Assembly (NCBI RefSeq): GCF_003710105.1
Contig: NZ_CP033325.1
Span: 2,976,001 to 3,040,000, forward strand
DNA: 64,000 nt
Direction: 5' to 3'
From: Georgenia faecalis
GTDB lineage: Bacteria; Actinomycetota; Actinomycetes; Actinomycetales; Actinomycetaceae
Shown here: one piece after another, positions 43,845 through 54,030 of the stretch
How the letters are laid out: every line of letters starts with the position of its first letter
How positions within the stretch are numbered: position 1 is the first letter of the stretch
Made by a program: the position numbers and the translations under genes
The notes under the pieces: generated by a model
Databases searched by the model: none
Seen by the model: only the letters and a program-made list of their open reading frames with translations
What the model was told of the DNA's origin: nothing

Positions 43845-44300
43845 TCAGGCGTGCGCCTCGTCGTCGTCGGGCGGGATCCGGCACCAGGACTCCACGACCA
43901 GGCCCACGACGACGAGGGCGAGGCTCGCGAGGCCCGCGGCACCGGCCCACCACGCGTGCGTCGTGAGCATGGGCGCGCCGAGGTTGGCGAGCGCGGCGAG
44001 CACGTGCGCCGCGAAGTAACCCGCCAGGGCCGCTCCGGCGGCCGAGCTGGCCTTGGCGAGGACCGCCACCCGGGCCGCGCGCAGGGCGTCCATCCGCGTC
44101 GGCTTGCGCTCGGTGAACCGGCGCACGCTGCGGCCGAGGAGCAGGACGGCGACGGCCACGACGGCGAGGCCCGCCCACATCGTGCCGGGGACCGGGATCG
44201 GGCTCAGGCCACGCATGAGCAGCATCGAGAGCACCGCGTAGCTGAGCAGGCCGGCGACGACGGCGGTGACGACGAGGTGCTGCCAGCGGGTGCGCGGCAT
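43845..44300 (-). CDS. DUF3180 membrane protein
   Basis: The 151-residue protein has four hydrophobic segments (HLVVTAVVAGLLSYAVL; TMWAGLAVVAVAVLLLG; SSAAGAALAGYFAAHVLAAL; AGLASLALVVVGLVVESW) and ends in an acidic tail. DUF3180 proteins are found after folK in actinobacterial folate operons; their role is unknown. Its start shares one base with the folBK stop (TGATG), so it is coupled to it. Confidence 0.85.
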   Translation of the reverse strand: MPRTRWQHLVVTAVVAGLLSYAVLSMLLMRGLSPIPVPGTMWAGLAVVAVAVLLLGRSVRRFTERKPTRMDALRAARVAVLAKASSAAGAALAGYFAAHVLAALANLGAPMLTTHAWWAGAAGLASLALVVVGLVVESWCRIPPDDDEAHA

Positions 44301-45265
44301 CAGTGGTCCTCCCCGGTCCCGGTGTCCGCGGGCAGGCCGACGTCGGCCCACGGCCCGGCCACCCACTCCAGCTCCCCGTCGGCGTCCGCGGCCAGGTCGG
44401 CCACCCGCCCGTGGCCGGGGAGCGTCGCGTCGGGCTGGGCCGCCAGCCAGGGCCGGAGGACGAAGGCACGCTCGTGGGCCCGTGGGTGCGGCAGCTCGAG
44501 GTGGTCGTCCGCCGCGACGATCCCGCCCACGCTGATGACGTCGAGGTCGAGGGTGCGGGCGCCCCACCGCTCGAGCCGCTGCCGGCCGTGGGCCGCCTCG
44601 ACGGCGTGGCACAGGCCGAGCAGCTCGCGCGGGCTGAGGGTGGTGCGCCCGACGAGGACCGCGTTGAGGTAGTCCGGCTGCGGGGCCGCGCCCGGGGCGA
44701 GGACGGGGGCGGTCCGGGCGAGCGGGGAGAGCGCGGTGAGCTCGACCCCGAGGTGGTTGGCGAGCTCCGCCGTCGCCCGGCGCAGCGTCGTCGCCGCGTC
44801 CCCGAGGTTGGCGCCGACGGCGACGACGAACTCCACCGGGGCGGGCGGGCGGGCGTCGAGGACCCCGGCGCGGTCCTGGTGGCGGCGCACGCTCACCGTG
44901 ACGTCGGTGAAGGGGACCGTGAGGGGCGCCTCGGGCTTGTGGACGCTGACGTCGACGGCCCGGACGGCGCGGTGGCGCAGGGCCCGCTCGGCGATCCGGG
45001 CGGCCACCGTCTCGAGGAGGTCCGCGGGCTCGCCGGCGAGGACGGCGACCGCCTCCTCGGCGACGTCGGCGTAGCTCACGGTCGCGGCCAGGTCGTCGCT
45101 CCCGGCCGCCTCGCGTGAGTCGAGGTGGAGGACGACGTCGGCGAGGAACGTCTGGCCCTCGCGGCGCTCCTCGGGGAACACCCCGTGCCGGCCGAAGGCG
45201 CGCAGGCCGGTGACCTCGACCTGGTCGAGGACGGCGCCGGCGTCGTCGTGGACGGGGGGCCTCAC
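44300..45265 (-). CDS. folBK: Bifunctional dihydroneopterin aldolase / HPPK
   Basis: The 321-residue protein fuses FolB (residues about 12-125; VTGLRAFGRHGVFPEERREG, ETVAARIAERAL) to FolK (about 140-310; VVAVGANLGD, RWGARTLDLDVIS, LPHPRAHERAFVLRP). FolB converts dihydroneopterin to hydroxymethyl-dihydropterin and FolK pyrophosphorylates it for FolP. Its GTG start overlaps the folP stop (GTGA). Confidence 0.94.
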   Translation of the reverse strand: MRPPVHDDAGAVLDQVEVTGLRAFGRHGVFPEERREGQTFLADVVLHLDSREAAGSDDLAATVSYADVAEEAVAVLAGEPADLLETVAARIAERALRHRAVRAVDVSVHKPEAPLTVPFTDVTVSVRRHQDRAGVLDARPPAPVEFVVAVGANLGDAATTLRRATAELANHLGVELTALSPLARTAPVLAPGAAPQPDYLNAVLVGRTTLSPRELLGLCHAVEAAHGRQRLERWGARTLDLDVISVGGIVAADDHLELPHPRAHERAFVLRPWLAAQPDATLPGHGRVADLAADADGELEWVAGPWADVGLPADTGTGEDH

Positions 45266-46134
45266 GGGTGCTCACCGCCCGCGGCCCAGGCGGCCGCGAC
45301 GCGGACGGCGTCGGCGGAGGCGGGGACGTCGTGGACGCGGACGGCCCACGCGCCGGCGCCCGCGGCGAGGGCCGTCACGGCCGCGGTGGCGTGGTCGCGG
45401 GCGAGCGGCGCGGCGGGCACCCCGTCAACGCCGGCGAGGAGCGCGCCCAGGAACCGCTTGCGGGAAGCACCGACGAGCACGGGGAACCCGAGGGCGGCGA
45501 TCGCGTCGAGGCGGGCCAGCAGCCGCCAGTTGTCTACGCCCTCCTTGGCGAACCCCAGGCCCGGGTCGAGGACGATCCGCTCGGGAGCCATGCCCGCGCG
45601 CAGGACGGCCTCGACGCGCTCGCCGAGCTCGGCCACCACGTCGGCGACGACGTCGTCGTAGCGGGCGAGCGACGTCATCCGGGTCGGGTCGCCCCGCCAG
45701 TGGCCGAGGACGTAGGTGGCGTCGGTGGAGGCCACGGCGTGGGCCATCTCCGGGTCGGCGAGCCCGCCGGAGACGTCGTTGACGAGGGCAGCGCCGGCCT
45801 CGACGCAGGCGAGCGCGGTGCGCGCGTTGAGGGTGTCGACGCTGACGCACGCGCCCTCGCCGGCGAGAGCGGCCACGACGGGGAGCACCCGGGCGAGCTC
45901 GACGTCCCCGGGCACCCGCTCCGCCCCCGGGCGGGTGGACTCACCGCCGACGTCGAGGATGTCGGCGCCCTGCGCGCGCAGGGCGCGCGCGTGGACGAGG
46001 GCGGCGTCGGGGTCGGGCCACCACCCGCCGTCGGAGAAGGAGTCCGGGGTGACGTTGACGACGCCCATGACGAGGGTGCGACCGGCCGTCGGCACGCGGC
46101 GGCCGGTGGGCGGGGGCGTCGTCGCGGTGGGCAT
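45262..46134 (-). CDS. folP: Dihydropteroate synthase
   Basis: The 290-residue enzyme joins hydroxymethyl-dihydropterin diphosphate with p-aminobenzoate. Conserved parts are VMGVVNVTPDSFSDGG, ILDVGGESTRPGA, VSVDTLNA, LVNDVSGG, VLDPGLGFAK and LVGASRKRFLG. ATG 46134 has GGAG 8 nt upstream; the GTG 46140 is too close to it. It is the sulfonamide target. Confidence 0.95.
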   Translation of the reverse strand: MPTATTPPPTGRRVPTAGRTLVMGVVNVTPDSFSDGGWWPDPDAALVHARALRAQGADILDVGGESTRPGAERVPGDVELARVLPVVAALAGEGACVSVDTLNARTALACVEAGAALVNDVSGGLADPEMAHAVASTDATYVLGHWRGDPTRMTSLARYDDVVADVVAELGERVEAVLRAGMAPERIVLDPGLGFAKEGVDNWRLLARLDAIAALGFPVLVGASRKRFLGALLAGVDGVPAAPLARDHATAAVTALAAGAGAWAVRVHDVPASADAVRVAAAWAAGGEHP

Positions 46135-46171
46135 GGTCACGGCTCCAGGTTAGGGCGTCGTCCGCTGCTGC

Positions 46172-46777
46172 CTAGCGGTGACCGGCGATGAGGCTCATCG
46201 CCTCGGCGCGGGTGGCCGTCTGGCGCATCTGTCCGCGCACCGCGGAGGTGACGGTCCGCGCTCCGGGCTTGCGCACCCCCCGCATCGACATGCACAGGTG
46301 CTCGCACTCGACGACGACGATGACACCGCGCGGGTCGAGGGCGGTGACGAGCGCGTCGGCCACCTGGGACGTCAGCCGCTCCTGCACCTGCGGGCGCCGG
46401 GCGAAGGCGTCGACGAGCCGGGCGAGCTTGCTCAGCCCGGTGACCCGCCCGTCGGCGTTGGGGATGTACCCCACGTGCGCGACGCCGTGGAAGGGCACGA
46501 GGTGGTGCTCGCAGGTCGAGTACACCTCGATGTCCTTGACGATGATCATCTCCTCGTGGCCGAGGTCGAAGGTCGTCGCCAGCACCTCCGCGGGGTCCGT
46601 CCGCATGCCCGCGAACACCTCCTCGAAGGCCCGGGCCACCCGCTCCGGGGTGTCCACCAGGCCGTCGCGGTCGGGGTCCTCCCCGACCGCGACGAGGAGG
46701 TCGCGCACGGCGCGGCGCACGCCCTCGGCGTCGTAGGGCCGACGGGCCGAGACGCCGTCCTGGCTCAGCTCAGACAC
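46172..46777 (-). CDS. folE: GTP cyclohydrolase I
   Basis: The 201-residue enzyme performs the first step of folate synthesis, GTP to dihydroneopterin triphosphate. Zinc ligands lie in [11 protein letters not shown] and in [32 protein letters not shown] is the active-site stretch. The GTG start lies inside the end of ftsH (8-bp overlap), a common actinobacterial ftsH-folE arrangement. Confidence 0.96.
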   Translation of the reverse strand: MSELSQDGVSARRPYDAEGVRRAVRDLLVAVGEDPDRDGLVDTPERVARAFEEVFAGMRTDPAEVLATTFDLGHEEMIIVKDIEVYSTCEHHLVPFHGVAHVGYIPNADGRVTGLSKLARLVDAFARRPQVQERLTSQVADALVTALDPRGVIVVVECEHLCMSMRGVRKPGARTVTSAVRGQMRQTATRAEAMSLIAGHR

Positions 46778-48791
46778 CCTCGGTCGACCCGCCGACCTGA
46801 CCGTTGGCGGGAACCTCCCCGATGCCGAAGCCCTCGCCGGCCGCGGCCGCCTGGTCCTGCGGCAGCATGGTGCCGGTGCCGTTGGCCCGCTCGGCAGGCG
46901 TCATGACCGGGGGCACGGTGCTCACCCGGCGGGTGTCCGAGGACAGCCACACCGGGCGGGGCTCACGCTTGACCACGGGGGCGAAGATCTCGCGCAGCTC
47001 GGCCTCGTTGAGCGTCTCGCGCTCGAGCAGGGCGAGGACCAGGTCGTCGAGCACCTGGCGGTACTCCATGAGGATGTCCCACGCCTCGTCGTGCGCGGCG
47101 TCGACGAGGCGACGGACCTCGTCGTCCACGACGACGGCGACGCCCTCGGAGTAGTCCCGCTGGTGGCCCATGTCACGGCCGAGGAAGACCTCACCGGACT
47201 CCTGGCCCAGCTTGACCGCCCCGACGCGGGCGCTCATGCCGTACTGGGTGACCATCTTGCGGGCGAGGTTGGTCGCCTTCTCGATGTCGTTGCTCGCGCC
47301 CGTGGTGGGGTCGTGGAAGACGATCTCCTCCGCGACGCGCCCGCCCATGGCGTAGGCGAGCTGGTCGAGCAGCTCGTTGCGCGTCGTGGAGTACTTGTCC
47401 TCGGTGGGCATGACCATCGTGTACCCGAGGGCCCGGCCGCGCGGGAGGATCGTCACCTTGGTCACCGGGTCGGTGTACCGCAGCGCCGCGGCCGCCAGGG
47501 CGTGCCCGCCCTCGTGGTACGCGGTGATCTTCTTCTCCTTCTCGTTCATCACCCGGGTCCGCTTCTGCGGTCCGGCGATGACGCGGTCGATCGCCTCGTC
47601 CAGCGCGCGGTCGTCGATGAGCTGGGCGCCCGAGCGGGCGGTGAGGAGCGCGGCCTCGTTGAGGACGTTCGCCAGGTCCGCACCGGTGAAGCCGGGGGTC
47701 CGGCGGGCGACGACCTCGAGGTCGATCTCCGGGACCATCGGCTTGCCCTTGGCATGCACGCGCAGGATCGCGGCGCGGCCGAGGAGGTCCGGGGCGTCGA
47801 CGGTCACCTGACGGTCGAAGCGGCCCGGGCGCAGCAGCGCGGGGTCGAGGATGTCGGGGCGGTTGGTGGCCGCGATGAGGATGACGTTGGTGTGGACGTC
47901 GAAACCGTCCATCTCCACGAGGAGCTGGTTGAGCGTCTGCTCCCGCTCGTCGTGGCCCCCGCCCATGCCGGCGCCGCGGTGGCGGCCCACGGCGTCGATC
48001 TCGTCGACGAAGATGATGGCCGGCGCGTTCGCCTTGGCCTGCTCGAAGAGGTCGCGGACGCGGGAGGCGCCCACACCGACGAACATCTCGACGAAGTCGG
48101 AGCCGGAGATGGAGAAGAACGGCACCCCGGCCTCGCCGGCGACGGCGCGCGCGAGGAGCGTCTTACCGGTTCCGGGCGGGCCGTAGAGGAGGACGCCCTT
48201 GGGGATCTTCGCGCCGACGGCCTGGAACTTCTCCGGCTCGGCGAGGAACTCCTTGATCTCCTGGAGCTCCTCCACGGCCTCGTCCACGCCGGCGACGTCG
48301 GCGAAGGTCACCTGCGGGGTCTCCTTGGAGACCAGCTTCGCCTTCGACTTGCCGAACTTCATCATCCCGCCGGCACCGGACTGCATGCGGCTGAGGAAGA
48401 ACCAGAAGAGCCCGACGATGATGAGCATCGGCAGGATGAAGCCGAGGATCGACGTCCAGATGGACGGCTGCGGGACCTCGGCGTTGTAGCCCTCCGGCGG
48501 GTCGGCGGCCTCGACCGCCTGGGCCACCGTCTCGCCCTGCGGCGTGGCGTAGAAGAAGGCGACGCGGTCGCCGTAGTCCTCGAACTCCTCCGAGAGGACG
48601 AGCTCGACGCGCTGCGTGACGTCGTTGATCTCCACCTGCTCGACGGTGTCCCCGGCGAGCAGCTCGAGGCCGTCGGAGGTGTCGATGCGCTGGGCGGGGT
48701 TCCCGTTGAGCAGGGACATCCCGAGAAATGCGAGAAGCAGGACGACGGCGATCCAGATACCGGGCCCGCGGACGATCTTCTTGGCGTTCAT
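46770..48791 (-). CDS. ftsH: ATP-dependent zinc metalloprotease FtsH
   Basis: The 673-residue membrane protease has two N-terminal transmembrane helices ([37 protein letters not shown]), an AAA+ domain with Walker [14 protein letters not shown], Walker [16 protein letters not shown] and the SRH region [17 protein letters not shown], and the M41 protease site YHEGGHALA. It degrades misfolded and regulatory membrane proteins. A 14-codon reading frame ends in its start codon (TGATG), which may control translation. Confidence 0.97.
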   Translation of the reverse strand: MNAKKIVRGPGIWIAVVLLLAFLGMSLLNGNPAQRIDTSDGLELLAGDTVEQVEINDVTQRVELVLSEEFEDYGDRVAFFYATPQGETVAQAVEAADPPEGYNAEVPQPSIWTSILGFILPMLIIVGLFWFFLSRMQSGAGGMMKFGKSKAKLVSKETPQVTFADVAGVDEAVEELQEIKEFLAEPEKFQAVGAKIPKGVLLYGPPGTGKTLLARAVAGEAGVPFFSISGSDFVEMFVGVGASRVRDLFEQAKANAPAIIFVDEIDAVGRHRGAGMGGGHDEREQTLNQLLVEMDGFDVHTNVILIAATNRPDILDPALLRPGRFDRQVTVDAPDLLGRAAILRVHAKGKPMVPEIDLEVVARRTPGFTGADLANVLNEAALLTARSGAQLIDDRALDEAIDRVIAGPQKRTRVMNEKEKKITAYHEGGHALAAAALRYTDPVTKVTILPRGRALGYTMVMPTEDKYSTTRNELLDQLAYAMGGRVAEEIVFHDPTTGASNDIEKATNLARKMVTQYGMSARVGAVKLGQESGEVFLGRDMGHQRDYSEGVAVVVDDEVRRLVDAAHDEAWDILMEYRQVLDDLVLALLERETLNEAELREIFAPVVKREPRPVWLSSDTRRVSTVPPVMTPAERANGTGTMLPQDQAAAAGEGFGIGEVPANGQVGGSTEGV

Positions 48792-48835
48792 CAGTGGCGG
48801 CGCTCGGGCCGCGTCCCTCCTGCTCGGTCAGTCAT
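48791..48835 (-). CDS. Possible 14-codon leader peptide coupled to ftsH
   Basis: ATG 48835 opens [14 protein letters not shown], and its TGA shares a base with the ftsH ATG (TGATG). TACCGT sits 6 nt upstream, the spacing of a leaderless transcript. ftsH itself lacks a good ribosome-binding site, so termination-reinitiation would explain its translation. Chance cannot be excluded. Confidence 0.4.
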   Translation of the reverse strand: MTDRAGGTRPERRH

Positions 48836-48841
48836 CGGTCG

Positions 48842-48847
48842 ACGGTA
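48842..48847 (-). promoter_or_regulatory. Putative -10 element for the ftsH leader ORF
   Basis: TACCGT on the minus strand, TANNNT type, 6 nt before the ATG of the short leader ORF. No good -35 element was seen. Confidence 0.4.
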
Positions 48848-48926
48848 CACAACGGTGCCGCGTGCAGGCGCACGTGTTCGCGCAGGGCTGCACGGGCAGG
48901 AGTGGGGCCGGCCGACGGCCGAGGGC

Positions 48927-49487
48927 TCAGCCGCCGTAGACGTGGGGGGCGAGCGTCCCGACGAAGGGGAGGTTGCGGTACTTCTCCGCGTAGTCGAGGC
49001 CGTAGCCGACAACGAACTCCGGCGGGATGTCGAAGCCCACGTAGCGCACGTCCACCTCGACCTTGGCGGCGTCCGGCTTGCGCAGGAGGGTCGCGATCTC
49101 GACCGACGCCGTACCCCGGCCGCGCAGGTTCGACACCAGCCAGGACAGGGTGAGCCCGGAGTCGATGATGTCCTCGACGATGAGGACGTCCCGCCCGTGG
49201 ACGTCGGTGTCGAGGTCCTTGAGGATCCGCACGACGCCGGAGGACCGGGTGCCGGACCCGTAGGAGGAGACCGCCATCCAGTCCATCTCGAGCGGCGTGT
49301 GCAGACGGCGGGACAGGTCGGCCATCACCATCACCGCGCCGCGCAGCACCCCGACGAGGAGCACCTCGCGTCCGACGTAGTCCGCGTCGATCTGCTCGGC
49401 CAGCTCGTCCAGACGCGCCGCGATCTGTTCCTGCGTCAGCAGGACCTTGTCCAGGTCCTTGCCCATGTCCTCCGCGTCCACGCGCAC
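48927..49487 (-). CDS. hpt: Hypoxanthine phosphoribosyltransferase
   Basis: The 186-residue purine-salvage enzyme converts hypoxanthine or guanine to IMP or GMP. The PRPP loop is [30 protein letters not shown] and [18 protein letters not shown] are conserved. GTG 49487 gives the N-terminus [12 protein letters not shown] expected for actinobacterial Hpt; ATG 49466 with GGAGG upstream is the alternative. It lies 7 nt after tilS in the tilS-hpt-ftsH order. Confidence 0.95.
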   Translation of the reverse strand: MRVDAEDMGKDLDKVLLTQEQIAARLDELAEQIDADYVGREVLLVGVLRGAVMVMADLSRRLHTPLEMDWMAVSSYGSGTRSSGVVRILKDLDTDVHGRDVLIVEDIIDSGLTLSWLVSNLRGRGTASVEIATLLRKPDAAKVEVDVRYVGFDIPPEFVVGYGLDYAEKYRNLPFVGTLAPHVYGG

Positions 49488-49494
49488 TCCCGCC

Positions 49495-50643
49495 TCAATC
49501 GCCCAGTGGCGTCCCGTCCACGGCGACGCCGTGGGGAACAAGAGTCAGCCTGCCACACGCGCGGGACCCCGTGACACCGCCAGGGAGCATCGTGGGGCCC
49601 TGGCCGTGGTAGCGCACGACGAGGGCGTCGAGGGCCGCGACGTGCCGCGCGGACAGCGCCCCGCCGGGGCAGCCGGCCGCGGCCGCCGCCAGGCGCAGCG
49701 CCCGGCGGCGCAGGGCCGGGTGGGCCGCCGCGAGGACGCCGACGTCGAGGGCGAGGCCGCCGCCCGCGGCGGGCCCTCCGGCGTCGCCGCCGTGTCCAGG
49801 GTCACCGGCGTCACCGGCGTCACCGGCGTCACCGGCGTCACCGGCGGGAGCGTCGGCGTCGGCGTCGGGCGCGGAGCTCTCCGCCCGGGCGAGGAGCTCC
49901 GCAGCGAGCGTGTCGAGGAGGTCGGCGTCCTCCCGCAGGAGCCCGGCCGTGCGGGCCAGCGCCTCGGGCACCCCCGGGCCGAGGGCCTCGGCCAGCGCCG
50001 GCAGCACTCGCTCGCGCACGGCCGCGCGGCGCAGCGGCCCGCCGTCGGCGGTGCGCCACGGCCCGTCGGCGGCATTGCCCGGGTCGTCGACCGGGTCCAG
50101 CCCGAGGGCGCGGCACACCTGCTCGGTGTCGGCGCGGCGCAGGTGGAGGAAGGGCCGGCGCAGGTCCCCGCGCCGCGGAGCCATCCCGGCGAGCGAGCGG
50201 GCCCCCGAGCCCCGGGCGAGCGCCAGCAGCACCGTCTCCGCCTGGTCGTCGAGGGTGTGCCCGAGGAGGACGACGGCGGCCCCGGCCTCGCGTGCGGCGT
50301 CCTCGATCGCGGCGTACCGGGCGTGCCGGGCGGACGCCTCGGGGCCTCCCGGTCCCGCCACGGTGACGGTGCGGACCAGGGCGGGTTCGAGGCCCATCGC
50401 CGCGCACGCGGCCGCGGTGCGCCGGGCGACCTCCGCACTGCCCGGCAGGAGGGCGTGGTCGACGGTGACGGACCCGGCGAGGATCGCCGCCCGGGACGCG
50501 ACGAACGCCGTCGCGGCGGCGAGCGCGAGGGAGTCCGCACCACCCGAGCACGCGACGAGCACCCGGGTCCCGGGCGCCAGGTCGGCGAGCGCGTCGCGGA
50601 TGGCGGAACGGGCGGCGGCGACGGCCGGGTCGGGCCCGGTCAC
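49495..50643 (-). CDS. tilS: tRNA(Ile)-lysidine synthetase
   Basis: From GTG 50643 the protein has 382 residues. The N-terminal PP-loop ATPase shows [13 protein letters not shown] and the [18 protein letters not shown] segment. It attaches lysine to C34 of tRNA-Ile so that AUA is read as Ile. A Gly-Asp-Ala low-complexity linker encoded by five 9-bp repeats separates it from the C-terminal substrate-binding region. The frame is open upstream of the chosen GTG without similarity. Confidence 0.92.
   Translation of the reverse strand: MTGPDPAVAAARSAIRDALADLAPGTRVLVACSGGADSLALAAATAFVASRAAILAGSVTVDHALLPGSAEVARRTAAACAAMGLEPALVRTVTVAGPGGPEASARHARYAAIEDAAREAGAAVVLLGHTLDDQAETVLLALARGSGARSLAGMAPRRGDLRRPFLHLRRADTEQVCRALGLDPVDDPGNAADGPWRTADGGPLRRAAVRERVLPALAEALGPGVPEALARTAGLLREDADLLDTLAAELLARAESSAPDADADAPAGDAGDAGDAGDAGDPGHGGDAGGPAAGGGLALDVGVLAAAHPALRRRALRLAAAAAGCPGGALSARHVAALDALVVRYHGQGPTMLPGGVTGSRACGRLTLVPHGVAVDGTPLGD
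49801..49845. repeat. Five exact 9-bp repeats (GTCACCGGC) inside tilS
   Basis: The repeats encode a GDA-type linker between tilS domains. The unit is a multiple of three, so copy-number change keeps the frame. Confidence 0.85.
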
Positions 50644-50686
50644 CGGCCGCGCCCCCGGCGCCGCTGGCGCTCCCCCACGGCGGCGC

Positions 50687-51760
50687 TCAGCCGTGGACCC
50701 GGCGCACCCAGGCGTCGGGGTCGGCGATCTCCGCCGGCGTCGGCAGGAGCGGCGGCGCGGTCCACACGGCGTTGAGGCCGTCGTGACCCACCTTGGCGAC
50801 CACCCCGCGCACGAACGCGGCCCCGTCGCGGTACTGCGCCACCTTGGCGTCCATGCCGGTGAGGCGGCGCAGCAGGATGTCCACCATCCCGGTCCCGTCC
50901 CGGCGCTTCTCGAAGGACGCGCGGATCCGCCGGATCGAGGGCAGCACCTGGGGTCCCACGGCGTCCATGACGACGTCGGCGTGGCCCTCGAGGAGCGACA
51001 TGACGGCGACGGCGGAGGCCATGTGCTCGCGCTCGGCGGGCGTGAGGAACGCCTCGACCAGCGGGCCGGCCCCCTGCCGCTCGCCCGCACCGCCGCGCGA
51101 GCCCAGGGTGTCGAGGACCGCGCGGACCGCGCGACCGATGCGCTGGCGCCCGTCCTCGGGGTCGCTCATCCCGCCGACCAGCGCGCGCAGGCGGGAGGCG
51201 AGGTGGTCGGCGAGCCAGGGGGCGGCGGCGAACTGGACCGCGTGCGTCTGCTCGTGCAGGCAGACCCACAGCCGGAAGTCCATGGCGTCGAGGTCGAGCT
51301 CCCGCTCGACGTGGAGGACGTTCGGTGCGACGAGGAGCAGCCGGCCGGCCGGGTCCGCCACGCCCTGCCCGGGCCGGTGGCGGGCCGGGGTGAACGGGTC
51401 GAACTGGCCGAGCACCTTGGTCGAGAGGACCGAGAGCATGATCCCCAGCTCTTCCCCACCGAGGCGGGCGGCGCCGGGCACGGTCACCTCGGGCAGGAGG
51501 TCACCGGTGAGGTGGGCGAACATCGCGACGTTCGCCTCGGCCCAGCGGGCGCGGTCGATGACGAACACCGGGCGCCGGGCGGCCTCGGCCCCGGCCTCGT
51601 GGAGCCCGGTGATGGCCGCGACGTGCGCCGGGGCGCTGCCCGCGGCCGCGCGCAGCACGTGCACCAGGGCGTCGAGCTCGGCGCGGGAGGCGCGGGGGCC
51701 GGGCGGGACGAGGCGCGCGGCGCGCCGCTCGGCCGCCCGGAAGTCGATCGAGGAGCTCAT
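50687..51760 (-). CDS. Zinc-dependent metalloprotease-like protein (zincin_2 / F420-associated family)
   Basis: The 357-residue protein has the zincin motif HEQTHAVQF and a downstream [12 protein letters not shown] Glu, as in the conserved actinobacterial family annotated as zinc-dependent metalloprotease or F420-biosynthesis-associated hydrolase. Its location directly upstream of tilS is typical. The substrate is unknown. ATG 51760 follows TACCGT by 6 nt, so it may start a leaderless operon running through tilS and hpt. Confidence 0.85.
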   Translation of the reverse strand: MSSSIDFRAAERRAARLVPPGPRASRAELDALVHVLRAAAGSAPAHVAAITGLHEAGAEAARRPVFVIDRARWAEANVAMFAHLTGDLLPEVTVPGAARLGGEELGIMLSVLSTKVLGQFDPFTPARHRPGQGVADPAGRLLLVAPNVLHVERELDLDAMDFRLWVCLHEQTHAVQFAAAPWLADHLASRLRALVGGMSDPEDGRQRIGRAVRAVLDTLGSRGGAGERQGAGPLVEAFLTPAEREHMASAVAVMSLLEGHADVVMDAVGPQVLPSIRRIRASFEKRRDGTGMVDILLRRLTGMDAKVAQYRDGAAFVRGVVAKVGHDGLNAVWTAPPLLPTPAEIADPDAWVRRVHG

Positions 51761-51766
51761 GAGGTC

Positions 51767-51772
51767 ACGGTA
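51767..51772 (-). promoter_or_regulatory. Putative -10 element before the zincin-tilS operon
   Basis: TACCGT on the minus strand ends 6 nt before ATG 51760, matching the leaderless pattern seen at radA and lysS. Confidence 0.45.
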
Positions 51773-51808
51773 CGCGTCGCCGGGTCCGCGGGCCCGGGCG
51801 GGTCACAC

Positions 51809-51867
51809 GGGCCCCCGGCGGGGGTCGGCGCGGGCCCCCGGCGGGGGTCAGCGCGGGCCCCGGTGGG
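51809..51867. repeat. 23-bp GC repeats after the D-Ala-D-Ala carboxypeptidase gene
   Basis: Two 23-bp units (51809-51831 and 51832-51854, one mismatch) and a partial third contain CCCCCGGCGGGGG, a small inverted repeat. They lie between the carboxypeptidase stop and the zincin promoter and could act as a terminator. Confidence 0.6.
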
Positions 51868-51868
51868 C

Positions 51869-53230
51869 TCAGCGGCACCCGCAGCCGGCCAGCGCGGTCG
51901 CCCACTCGTCGACCGCCTCCCGCGCGGCGGAGGCCCCACCGAACGGGACGTCGTCGGCCACGACAGAGAGCACGAGGAGCCGGCCGTCCGCGTCGAGGAC
52001 CGCCCCGGTGAGGCTGACCGCCGTCGTCAGCGTGCCCGTCTTGGCCTGGAGGACCCCGGCGGCGGGCCCGGCGAACCGCCGGGCGAGGGTGCCCTCGAGC
52101 CCCGCCACGGGCAGGTCGGCGGCCGCACGCAGCTGGGGGTGCACCGGGTCGAGCGCGGTGGTGACGACGTCGGCGAGGACGGCGGGGGGCACGACGTTCT
52201 CGACGAGCAGGCCCGAGGTGTCCGCGAGGCTCACGCCGCTGACGTCGATCCCGAACCCGGCGAGGTGGTCGAGGACGGCGGCGATGGCGCCGTCGGTGGA
52301 GCCCTCACCGCCGTCGGAGACGGCCACGAGGCGGGCGAGCACCTCGGACAGGGAGTTGTCCGAGACCCGCAGCGTGTGGGCCACGATGTCCTCGACCGGC
52401 GCCGACTCCACGGTGGCGAGCACCTGGGCGCCCGCCGGCGCCGCGGCGCGCTCGACGGCGCCGTCGACGGCGACGCCCTGCGCGGCCAGCGCGGCGGCGA
52501 AGGTCTGGGCGGCGGCCAGCGCCGGGTCGGGCAGGTACCCGCCGGCGGGGTCGAGGCCCGTCTCCACCGCGACCGGCTGGATCGGCATGACGAAGTCGAG
52601 GTCGATGCCGCCCCAGCCGGGATTGAGCGCCGGGCCGGTGAACAGCGTGTCGTCGAGGCGCACGCGGACGCTGCCCGTGCCCGCGAGCGCGGCGGCGGTC
52701 TGCTCCGCGAGGTCCGCGAGCCCGGCGTGCCCGACGACGGCGCCCTCGTCTCCCGCACCGGCGGCGAGGAGGATGTCGCCCCCACCGACGAGGACCACCT
52801 CCCCCGGCCCGCCCGCGACGACCTGGGTGGTGAGGACGTGGTCGGGCCCGAGCGCGTCGAGCGCGGCCAGGGCCCCGAGGACCTTGACGCTCGACGCCGG
52901 CGTGCGCGGGACGTCCGCCTCCACGTCGACGAGCCGCTCCCCGGTGAGGGCGTCGACGACGAGGACGCCGGCCGAGGGGCCGATGCGCTCGTCGGCGAGC
53001 AGCTCGTCGGTGAGGGCGGCGAGCGCGGCGGGGTCGGGCCGGGGCGCGGCGGGGTCCGGCGTCGTGAGCGTGAGCGGCGCGGCCCGGTAGGTGGGGGTGG
53101 GGTACGGCGCCGGGTCCGGCACGGGCTCCGCCGTCGTGAGGACGCCCGGGACGACGTCGTAGGCATCCGCGGCCGCGTACCCGGCGAGGAGGACGACGGC
53201 GGCGAGCGCGGCTCGTCCCGCCCTGCCCAT
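51869..53230 (-). CDS. dacB: D-alanyl-D-alanine carboxypeptidase/endopeptidase (PBP4 family, S13)
   Basis: The 453-residue protein has an N-terminal signal or anchor helix ([18 protein letters not shown]), a Pro/Thr-rich linker, and the S13 core: SxxK in TPASSVKVL, SxN in [10 protein letters not shown] and KTG in LQAKTGTLT. It trims or cleaves peptidoglycan peptides outside the membrane. TAGGAG precedes ATG 53230. Its neighbours zincin-tilS-hpt-ftsH are conserved in order in related bacteria. Confidence 0.93.
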   Translation of the reverse strand: MGRAGRAALAAVVLLAGYAAADAYDVVPGVLTTAEPVPDPAPYPTPTYRAAPLTLTTPDPAAPRPDPAALAALTDELLADERIGPSAGVLVVDALTGERLVDVEADVPRTPASSVKVLGALAALDALGPDHVLTTQVVAGGPGEVVLVGGGDILLAAGAGDEGAVVGHAGLADLAEQTAAALAGTGSVRVRLDDTLFTGPALNPGWGGIDLDFVMPIQPVAVETGLDPAGGYLPDPALAAAQTFAAALAAQGVAVDGAVERAAAPAGAQVLATVESAPVEDIVAHTLRVSDNSLSEVLARLVAVSDGGEGSTDGAIAAVLDHLAGFGIDVSGVSLADTSGLLVENVVPPAVLADVVTTALDPVHPQLRAAADLPVAGLEGTLARRFAGPAAGVLQAKTGTLTTAVSLTGAVLDADGRLLVLSVVADDVPFGGASAAREAVDEWATALAGCGCR

Positions 53231-53368
53231 GCGCGCTCCTACCGGTGGTGGGCGCCGATCGCCCGCTCGTGCGTCAGACTAGTGCGCAGGCTGTCGCCCC
53301 CTGCGACGGCGGCGCACGCTCAGCGCACCCCCGCCGCGCGGGTGGGGCGGGTCAACGGGAAGGGAAGC

Positions 53369-53926
53369 ATGGACTTCGACGTCACGATCGAGATCCCCAA
53401 GGGGCAGCGGAACAAGTACGAGGTCGACCACGAGACCGGGCGCATCCGCCTGGACCGCATGCTCTTCACCTCGACGCGCTACCCCGACGACTACGGATTC
53501 ATCGAGAACACCCTCGGCGAGGACGGTGACCCGCTGGACGCGCTCGTCCTGCTCGAGGAGCCGACGTTCCCGGGCTGCCTCATCCGGTGCCGCGCCCTGG
53601 GGATGTTCCGCATGCGCGACGAGGCCGGCGGCGACGACAAGGTGCTGTGCGTGCCCACGGGCGACCAGCGCGCGTCGTGGCGCACCGACATCGAGGACGT
53701 CAGCGAGTTCCACCGCCTGGAGATCCAGCACTTCTTCGAGGTCTACAAGGACCTCGAGCCGGGCAAGTCCGTCGAGGGTGCGCACTGGGTCGGACGCGAG
53801 GAGACCGAGGAGGAGATCCGCCGCTCCTTCCAGCGCGCGCTCGACGCCGGGTACGTGCCGAACGGCGCCCACCCGGGCGCCAGCACCGTGCAGGTCAAGC
53901 CGTTCGGCGCGGGCGACGCGTCCTGA
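53369..53926 (+). CDS. ppa: Inorganic pyrophosphatase (family I)
   Basis: The 185-residue enzyme hydrolyses pyrophosphate to phosphate. The family signature is seen as [14 protein letters not shown], with [13 protein letters not shown] and [12 protein letters not shown] before it and [13 protein letters not shown] after it. ATG 53369 has GGAAGGGA upstream; the frame is open far upstream only as a shadow of the carboxypeptidase gene. It diverges from that gene. Confidence 0.97.
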   Translation: MDFDVTIEIPKGQRNKYEVDHETGRIRLDRMLFTSTRYPDDYGFIENTLGEDGDPLDALVLLEEPTFPGCLIRCRALGMFRMRDEAGGDDKVLCVPTGDQRASWRTDIEDVSEFHRLEIQHFFEVYKDLEPGKSVEGAHWVGREETEEEIRRSFQRALDAGYVPNGAHPGASTVQVKPFGAGDAS

Positions 53927-53957
53927 CGGACCCCGCCGCCCACCCGCTGCCCCCGCA

Positions 53958-54024
53958 CCCCTTCCGGTGATCGTGCAGAAACGCTGACGACGCCAGCGTT
54001 TCTGCAAGATCACCAGGGAAGGGG
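53958..54024. terminator. Long bidirectional hairpin terminator built from a dispersed repeat
   Basis: GGTGATC-TGCAGAAACGCTG (53966-53986) pairs with its inverted copy at 53994-54014 (one mismatch, 7-nt loop). Outer CCCCTTCC/GGAAGGGG arms extend the stem across a 2-nt bulge. It lies between the converging ppa and acetyltransferase genes. One arm recurs at 62305-62325 inside a coding sequence. Confidence 0.8.
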
Positions 54025-54030
54025 CGGGGG

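Noticed and set aside
49910-53368. A plus-strand frame of more than 1100 codons running into ppa
   Set aside because: It covers tilS, zincin and carboxypeptidase genes antisense and has no recognisable domain; only the part from ATG 53369 is pyrophosphatase.
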